DNA of 64,000 nt from positions 98,357-162,356 of the forward strand of contig NZ_CAKLBP010000008.1 in the NCBI RefSeq assembly GCF_920984665.1, given 5' to 3'. The notes under the pieces are model-generated. The model was not told where the DNA came from. It did no database searches and saw only the letters and a program-made list of their open reading frames with translations. This stretch comes from Pedobacter sp. Leaf170. GTDB lineage: Bacteria > Bacteroidota > Bacteroidia > Sphingobacteriales > Sphingobacteriaceae. Each line of letters starts with the position of its first letter. Position 1 is the stretch's first letter. The translations under genes were made by a program, and so were the position numbers. Below, piece after piece: positions 59,640-64,000 of this stretch.

Positions 59640-60533
59640 CTAATTGGTTTTTAATCCTTCGTATTTACCAATATTTGCGGGGTCTATTTCCGATAGTAAA
59701 TTGTAAGCCTTTAAACGCTCTTGCGTATTTAATTTAGAAAGCACATTCGTAATTTCTTCAGCTTTTGCAGCAAAGTAAACATTTGGAAATATAGAACCCA
59801 ACTTTTGCTTATCCATTTTTTGCAGTTCGGTAAGTGCCGAAACAACGGGCATTAAGCCTTTATCATCATTAGTTAATTGGTCTAAACCCTTAAAATGGTA
59901 ATTGTATATAAAGTTTCTTAATTCGCTAAAAACCGGATTTAATGTATTTTCATTAAACCAAAAACGGTTTCGTAAACCATCTGCGGCACGCCAACCCGTA
60001 TTGCCCGATACCTGCGCAAGGTTAATAATGTTTTGCGCTTTTTTAAAATAAAAGCTGCCGCCCATTTTGCCGAAGCTGTCTTTATCTAAACCAATTATGG
60101 TATATGCATAATAGGTTAGTAACGCACTGATGTTTGATATGTAATTCTGGTCAGAAAAATCTATTGTAGAACCATCATTATAGCTAAAATCGAAATTCTT
60201 ATCACTCATATTTAGCAAAGTGCTATTATATGTTGAGTTAAAAACCGGTCGGCTGCTTTGTATTTGCGCTTCTGCTGTGTAACCAGAACCGCCATCCCAT
60301 GATGTTATGGTGATTACAAAATTGCAATCAATTCTTTCTTGCGCTTTATATGTTTCGGTGGTAAACTTGTTATTGTTTAAAAAATCTCTCAAAGTTCTTT
60401 GGAGTGCATCGAGCTGTTGTTTATTAATATTAGATACCTGCGGTGCTAATAACTGCACACGAGCATTTAACTCTTGCGCATATAATTTTCCAAAACCAAG
60501 GATGAATAATAAACAAACAAGTCTTTTTATCAT
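59640..60533 (-). CDS. porD: PorD-like DUF4835 protein (type IX secretion)
   Basis: A 297-residue protein with a signal peptide (ending LYAQ, about 19) and the DUF4835 blocks ELNARVQLLAPQVSNINKQQ, CNFVITITSWDGGSGYTAEA, QIQSSRPVFNSTYNSTLLNM, LLTYYAYTIIGLDKDSF and FPNVYFAAKAEEITNVLS. From memory, the P. gingivalis DUF4835 protein is named PorD and is linked to type IX secretion. It overlaps coaBC by 4 bp (ATGA). The bamD-rpoZ-coaBC-porD order is common in the phylum. Confidence 0.88.
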   Translation of the reverse strand: MIKRLVCLLFILGFGKLYAQELNARVQLLAPQVSNINKQQLDALQRTLRDFLNNNKFTTETYKAQERIDCNFVITITSWDGGSGYTAEAQIQSSRPVFNSTYNSTLLNMSDKNFDFSYNDGSTIDFSDQNYISNISALLTYYAYTIIGLDKDSFGKMGGSFYFKKAQNIINLAQVSGNTGWRAADGLRNRFWFNENTLNPVFSELRNFIYNYHFKGLDQLTNDDKGLMPVVSALTELQKMDKQKLGSIFPNVYFAAKAEEITNVLSKLNTQERLKAYNLLSEIDPANIGKYEGLKTN

Positions 60534-61726
60534 TTAATAAGTTTTAAAATTTCATTGCAGATATCTTTTGCAACATCGGCTTTTGACTTTACATCAAACG
60601 CTGTCTTTTGAAGCGCTTTGTTAAAAATAGTAATTTTATTTGTATCCGATTTAAATCCTGCGCCCTTATCGTTTAGAGAATTTAGAATAACCAAATCCAG
60701 ATTTTTTTTCACCAGTTTTGCTTTGGCATAATTTTCTTCATCATTAGTTTCTAAAGCAAAACCAACCAAAATTTGATTTTGGGTTTTTACCATGCCAAGC
60801 GATGCTAAAATATCGGTAGTTTTTTCCAGTTCTAAATTAAATTCACTATTGTTTTTTTTAATTTTCTGAGTTGAAACTGTTTTAGGCTTATAGTCGGCAA
60901 CAGCCGCACTCATAATGGTAATGTCGGTTTCTTGGAAAACAGATATACATGCCTCAAACATATCCTTTGCACTTACTACGTCTATTCTTTTTAATGGTTC
61001 TGTAGCTTTTTGAGCGGTAGGTCCGGCAATTAAAGTTACATCGGCTCCTAGTCTGCTTAATTCATCAGCAATGGCAAAACCCATTTTACCAGATGAATGG
61101 TTTCCAATAAAACGAACTGGATCTATTGCTTCATAAGTTGGTCCGGCAGTTACCATTACTTTCTGCCCGTAAAAAGGCAGTCCTTTTTTAATCGAACTTT
61201 CTAAAAAAGCAACAATTTCTTCTGGTTCGGCAAGTCTTCCTTCACCATATAATCCGCTGGCCAATTCTCCACTTTGTGGTGCAATAATCGTATTTCCAAA
61301 ACTTTTTATTTTCGAGATATTGCCTCGAGTGGTTTCGTGTTTCCACATATCCAGGTCCATTGCAGGCGCAACGTACACCGGGCATTTAGCCGATAAATAA
61401 ACTGCAGTTAATAAGTTATCACAAATTCCGGTAGCAAGTTTGGCAAGCGTATTTGCACTGGTAGGCGCAATGATAATTAAATCTGCCCAAAGACCAAGTT
61501 CAACATGATTGCTCCAAACGCCGGTTTCTTCTTCAAAATATTGAGTGTAAACTGGATTTTTAGAAAGTGTGGCTAAAGTAAGCGGTGTAATGAAATTAGC
61601 ACCATCGGGAGTTAAAATAACCTTAACGTTTGCACCAGCTTTTACCAAAAGTCTAACCAAAATGGCCGACTTGTAAGCCGCAATACTGCCGCAAACGCCA
61701 AGTATTATGTTTTTATTTTTAAGCAT
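60530..61726 (-). CDS. coaBC: Bifunctional CoaBC (PPC synthetase/decarboxylase)
   Basis: A 398-residue bifunctional enzyme of coenzyme A synthesis. The N-terminal flavoprotein CoaC domain has VCGSIAAYKSAILVRLLVK, the catalytic His in SNHVELGLWADLIIIAPTSA, and PAMDLDMWKHETTRGN. The C-terminal CoaB domain has VRFIGNHSSGKMGFAIADEL, MSAAVADYKPK and KIKKNNSEFNLELEKTTDIL. The ATG at 61726 (MLKNKNIILGV) is preferred over an in-frame start 12 codons upstream, which has no support from the family. It overlaps porD by 4 bp. Confidence 0.96.
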   Translation of the reverse strand: MLKNKNIILGVCGSIAAYKSAILVRLLVKAGANVKVILTPDGANFITPLTLATLSKNPVYTQYFEEETGVWSNHVELGLWADLIIIAPTSANTLAKLATGICDNLLTAVYLSAKCPVYVAPAMDLDMWKHETTRGNISKIKSFGNTIIAPQSGELASGLYGEGRLAEPEEIVAFLESSIKKGLPFYGQKVMVTAGPTYEAIDPVRFIGNHSSGKMGFAIADELSRLGADVTLIAGPTAQKATEPLKRIDVVSAKDMFEACISVFQETDITIMSAAVADYKPKTVSTQKIKKNNSEFNLELEKTTDILASLGMVKTQNQILVGFALETNDEENYAKAKLVKKNLDLVILNSLNDKGAGFKSDTNKITIFNKALQKTAFDVKSKADVAKDICNEILKLIK

Positions 61727-61802
61727 CGAGCGAAGAGTTAAAACAGTTGCATTAACGCACAAGCGAAACGCTTAGCTCCAAACTCTATGCGCTATAATCG
61801 TT

Positions 61803-62129
61803 TTATTTTTGTTCTTTTGCCGGGTTTCTGTGGTAAACTTTTTCGTTCAAAAATTCATCCATAGCAACTAAAACTGGTTTCGGCATACGCTCATAATGCT
61901 TACTGATTTCGATTTGCTCACGGTTTTCAAAAATCTCTTCAAGGTTATCGTTACTCGAAGCAAATTCTGCTAATTTACCGTGCAATTCTTCTTTCATGTT
62001 GTTTGAAATCTGATTTGCTCTTTTAGCAATCACAACTAATGATTCATAAAGATTATCAGTAGTTCTGTCTAAATCGTGTACATTTCTGGTAACCGTAGTG
62101 TTAGGTATAGCAGGTTTGTTAGTATTCAT
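61803..62129 (-). CDS. rpoZ: DNA-directed RNA polymerase omega subunit, Bacteroidetes form
   Basis: A 108-residue omega subunit. VTRNVHDLDRTTDNLYESLV and VIAKRANQISNNMKEELHGK carry the Bacteroidetes RpoZ signature; the C-terminus contains RNPAKE. It stabilises the beta' subunit of RNA polymerase. It lies 3 bp after bamD and upstream of coaBC; rpoZ-coaBC linkage is very widely conserved. Confidence 0.92.
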   Translation of the reverse strand: MNTNKPAIPNTTVTRNVHDLDRTTDNLYESLVVIAKRANQISNNMKEELHGKLAEFASSNDNLEEIFENREQIEISKHYERMPKPVLVAMDEFLNEKVYHRNPAKEQK

Positions 62130-62132
62130 GTA

Positions 62133-63080
62133 TTAATTGTTTTTAATATTCGTATTATCTGCGTTAGTTGGTTTTTGAGAAACGGTATCTTTCACCTTAC
62201 TCGTTTTCTTAATCATTTCCATGTACTTTGCCTGGTCGGCAGCATACATAGCTAATTCTGCTTTATTTTGTTTTATTCCAGTTTCAATATCCGATTTTAA
62301 TTGCTTAGCATCGTTGGTAAACTTACTCTGAGGATATTTCTCAGTAAACTCTTCGTATAATGAGGTAGCCTCATTGTATCTGTCTTCCTGGCGAATTGGG
62401 ATACTTGTTCTAGCATACATATACTGTGCCCTAATCATCAAGAAATCCATTTCCTCAGCGTATTTAATATCCGGGTAGTCTCGCTGCGCATTTTTTAAAG
62501 CAATAACGGCTGCTCTATAATTTTCTACATTGCTTGGGCCCGTAGTTAAGTAAAGCTTTGCATTTTCAAAAACTTTATCCTCCAATTTAGTTCTTAATAC
62601 ACCAATATACTTTGCAGCAGCAGCAGCACGTTCGCTGGTAGGGTATAAGTTTATAAATAACTGTAATGCATCAATAGCTTTATAAGTATTTTCCTGGTCT
62701 AAAGAAAAAACAGGAGACTCTAGATAATAACAATATGCGGCCATGTAACGAGCCTCTTCAGCATCTTTACTGGCAGGATAAGTATCTGCGAAACTTTTAA
62801 ATTGATACCTTGCAGTGGTATAATCCTGCAATTTATATAATGTATAAGCGTAGTAAAAATTCAAACCTTCAGCTTGCTCACGTCCACGGTATTTTTGAGA
62901 TAAATCTTCAAAAAGCACCAAAGCTTTGCTAAAATCTCGTTTGTTATATAATCTAATAGCTTCTTGATATTTTTTTGCAACATCGTTACTGGCACGTAGC
63001 TTTTCAAAACGACTCTTACAACCCGCCATACCTAAAGCGGCAATAAATACTAAAATAAATAAGTGTTTAACTTTAAACAT
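62133..63080 (-). CDS. bamD: Outer membrane assembly lipoprotein BamD
   Basis: A 315-residue lipoprotein (signal ALGMAGC, Cys near residue 21) made of TPR units: KYQEAIRLYNKRDFSKALVL and FEDLSQKYRGREQAEG, YTTARYQFKSFADTYPAS, FVNLYPTS-like LFINLYPTSERAAAA and YEEFTEKYPQSKFTNDA. BamD is the essential partner of BamA. It is the first gene of bamD-rpoZ-coaBC-porD and has a near-leaderless TATCTTTG promoter. Confidence 0.93.
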   Translation of the reverse strand: MFKVKHLFILVFIAALGMAGCKSRFEKLRASNDVAKKYQEAIRLYNKRDFSKALVLFEDLSQKYRGREQAEGLNFYYAYTLYKLQDYTTARYQFKSFADTYPASKDAEEARYMAAYCYYLESPVFSLDQENTYKAIDALQLFINLYPTSERAAAAAKYIGVLRTKLEDKVFENAKLYLTTGPSNVENYRAAVIALKNAQRDYPDIKYAEEMDFLMIRAQYMYARTSIPIRQEDRYNEATSLYEEFTEKYPQSKFTNDAKQLKSDIETGIKQNKAELAMYAADQAKYMEMIKKTSKVKDTVSQKPTNADNTNIKNN

Positions 63081-63084
63081 TCTG

Positions 63085-63092
63085 CAAAGATA
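63085..63092 (-). promoter_or_regulatory. -7 element of bamD promoter (near-leaderless)
   Basis: Minus-strand TATCTTTG, an exact TAnnTTTG match, ends four bases before the bamD ATG. Confidence 0.75.
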
Positions 63093-63325
63093 ATTAATAA
63101 TACGATAACATCAATATAAAACAATTGGCCGCTAAGCTACTTATTGCAATTCAGTACATATATATAGTTAACAATTTTTAACATACTTATATAATATGTA
63201 AAGCAAGTTCCTGTTTTCCAATTAACGTTCGTCCCGTTCTGCATTTCAAATCCTCGGTTCGCTGCGCTTCCCTGCGGGTTTTCCATTCCGCCCGGGTTTA
63301 TTTTACATCTGTCCGTTTTCCAATC

Positions 63326-63367
63326 AGTAGTTAGTATAAAGTATTTAGTATTTAGTATCGAGTATCA
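63326..63367 (+). repeat. Heptamer tandem array (AGTATNN), 6 units
   Basis: Six in-phase 7-bp units beginning AGTA: AGTAGTT once, AGTATAA, AGTATTT twice, AGTATCG and AGTATCA. The last two bases vary. It is the same AGTNNNN class as the arrays at 2356, 2425 and 58953. Confidence 0.85.
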
Positions 63368-63494
63368 AGACACGGAGCTTACACTCGCTACTTGGATGAC
63401 CTTATATTCCTTATATGGTGAGATTCAACCATAACTCTTAAGGTATCCACATTCAGACTGGCAACCCGGAACTAATAATAGTCAACTTGCAAAA

Positions 63495-63573
63495 AAAATC
63501 CTTTTCAATCTGCGCTATTTTATCTGCGAACATCAGCGGGAAAGATAGGCGCCTTGCAATCACCCACAACCCT
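63495..63573 (+). repeat. 79-bp direct repeat, copy 1
   Basis: Starts AAAATCCTTTTCAATCTGCG and ends in CAACCCT. Nearly identical to 63714-63793, with a few substitutions and single-base indels. Contains TCAGCGGGAAA and GATAGGCGCC. Confidence 0.88.
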
Positions 63574-63713
63574 CAAGCTAAACAGATTTATAACTTAATT
63601 TACTTTAATTACTTATATGGCATATATACAAACTGTTCCCTTAAAATCTATTTTTAAAATAACTTAAGTGACCTTAGCTGCCTTAGGTAGTGAAAACTTC
63701 TACATTAAGCTTT

Positions 63714-63793
63714 AAAATCCTTTTCAATCTGCGTTATTTATCTGCGAACATCAGCGGGAAACGATAGGCGCCTGTGCAATCACCGGTAACCCT
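63714..63793 (+). repeat. 80-bp direct repeat, copy 2
   Basis: Second copy of the 63495-63573 repeat, 140 bp downstream of its end. Non-coding. Both lie between bamD and the strong promoter at the window end. Confidence 0.88.
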
Positions 63794-63925
63794 GAACAAT
63801 CAATTTACCGCAGAAAACCACCCTAAACAAACCACATCCTGAAAAAGTTTGCTTACAGAAGCATTTTTTTCTTCCTGAAATCCATGCAGTTACCACTGTC
63901 CATCCAAATAAAAGCGGCCCTGGCT

Positions 63926-63955
63926 TTGCGCAAGCGGATAATTTTCCTACTTTTG
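63926..63955 (+). promoter_or_regulatory. Strong promoter, probably of a stable-RNA operon
   Basis: TTG (63926-63928) and TACTTTTG (63948-63955) are separated by 19 bp, a near-ideal Bacteroidetes -33/-7 pair. Downstream comes a GC-rich start (CATCCCGCTTCGGAGGAAGA) with no start codon or ribosome site nearby. The arrangement resembles rRNA operon leaders as I remember them in this group; the RNA gene would begin beyond the window. Confidence 0.55.
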
Positions 63956-64000
63956 CATCCCGCTTCGGAGGAAGAGGAAAAGGTTGAAAAGATGAAAAAA

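Larger units (their letters stand above)
63093..63925. other. Gene-free, repeat-rich region between bamD and window end
   Basis: About 830 bases with no credible gene. It contains a GC-rich patch (about 63225-63310), a heptamer array (63326-63367), a 79-80 bp imperfect direct repeat (63495-63573 and 63714-63793) and an AT-rich filler. No tRNA cloverleaf was recognised. Confidence 0.6.

Noticed and set aside
63225..63310. Possible tRNA because of TTCAAATCC and GGTTCG words
   Set aside because: No cloverleaf with acceptor, anticodon and T arms in proper spacing could be drawn.

Overview
The window looks like a chromosomal segment of a Bacteroidota bacterium, most likely Sphingobacteriaceae and Pedobacter-like. 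The grounds are: AT-rich DNA; repeated Bacteroidetes-type -7 promoter elements (TAnnTTTG), several lying only 3 to 6 bases before the start codon; three genes that look like type IX secretion (T9SS) components (PorT, PorG and PorD families); the short Bacteroidetes form of RNA polymerase omega; and several lineage-typical outer-membrane barrels. The family-level placement is inference from gene content. No 16S rRNA or tRNA gene lies inside the window.

Layout. 1-2.3 kb (minus): the start of a pepF-like M3 peptidase, a UbiA-family prenyltransferase and engB. 2.5-5.4 kb (plus): menG/ubiE overlapping porT, then an SDR oxidoreductase and a YqeY protein. 5.6-13.5 kb (plus): a cell-envelope cluster of alpha/beta hydrolase, CBS protein, nadK, porG, uppS, bamA, skp, skp, closed by a strong terminator. 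13.7-16.6 kb: murI and a long PurF-like amidotransferase. 16.6-17.3 kb: a gene-free, repeat-rich stretch. 17.3-24.2 kb: a LysE exporter, a FucP-like sugar MFS transporter, a dCMP deaminase, guaA, a PBP1-fold lipoprotein and an RsmB/NOP RNA methyltransferase. 24.3-30.3 kb (minus): a possible 35-residue microprotein, marC, an OprP-type porin, an APC permease and a membrane pyrophosphatase. 30.6-36.8 kb (plus): a second APC permease, a YhcC-type radical SAM protein, amt with a BBP2 porin, and a small secreted protein. 36.8-42.5 kb: small conserved proteins, a DbpA-like DEAD-box helicase with a DEFD motif, an octamer tandem array, DUF1456, an SGNH hydrolase and ettA. 42.9-50.5 kb: a GH78 rhamnosidase, a small membrane protein, an RhtA-like exporter, clpC and a CAP lipoprotein. 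50.6-63.1 kb (minus): an ATP-grasp enzyme, a PA0069-type radical SAM protein, a tandem pair of carboxypeptidase-regulatory-like proteins, recN, a BlaR1-like M56 protease with its BlaI-type repressor, and the bamD-rpoZ-coaBC-porD operon. 63.1-64.0 kb: gene-free and repeat-rich, ending in a strong promoter that probably drives a stable-RNA operon beyond the edge.

How the genes relate. Much of the window is core housekeeping: quinone methylation and prenylation, NAD(P), purine and CoA synthesis, undecaprenyl-phosphate and D-glutamate for peptidoglycan, and outer-membrane protein assembly (BamA, BamD, two Skp-like chaperones) next to T9SS parts. The accessory layer is thin. No CRISPR array, prophage, transposase or defence island was seen.

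The most interesting non-coding signals are: (i) a REP-like family with constant flanks and a changing but always self-complementary core; (ii) intergenic tandem arrays of heptamers starting AGT; (iii) a pair of identical TACGAA-N4-TTCGTA dyads around the -7 box of the BlaI/M56 operon; (iv) near-leaderless housekeeping genes.
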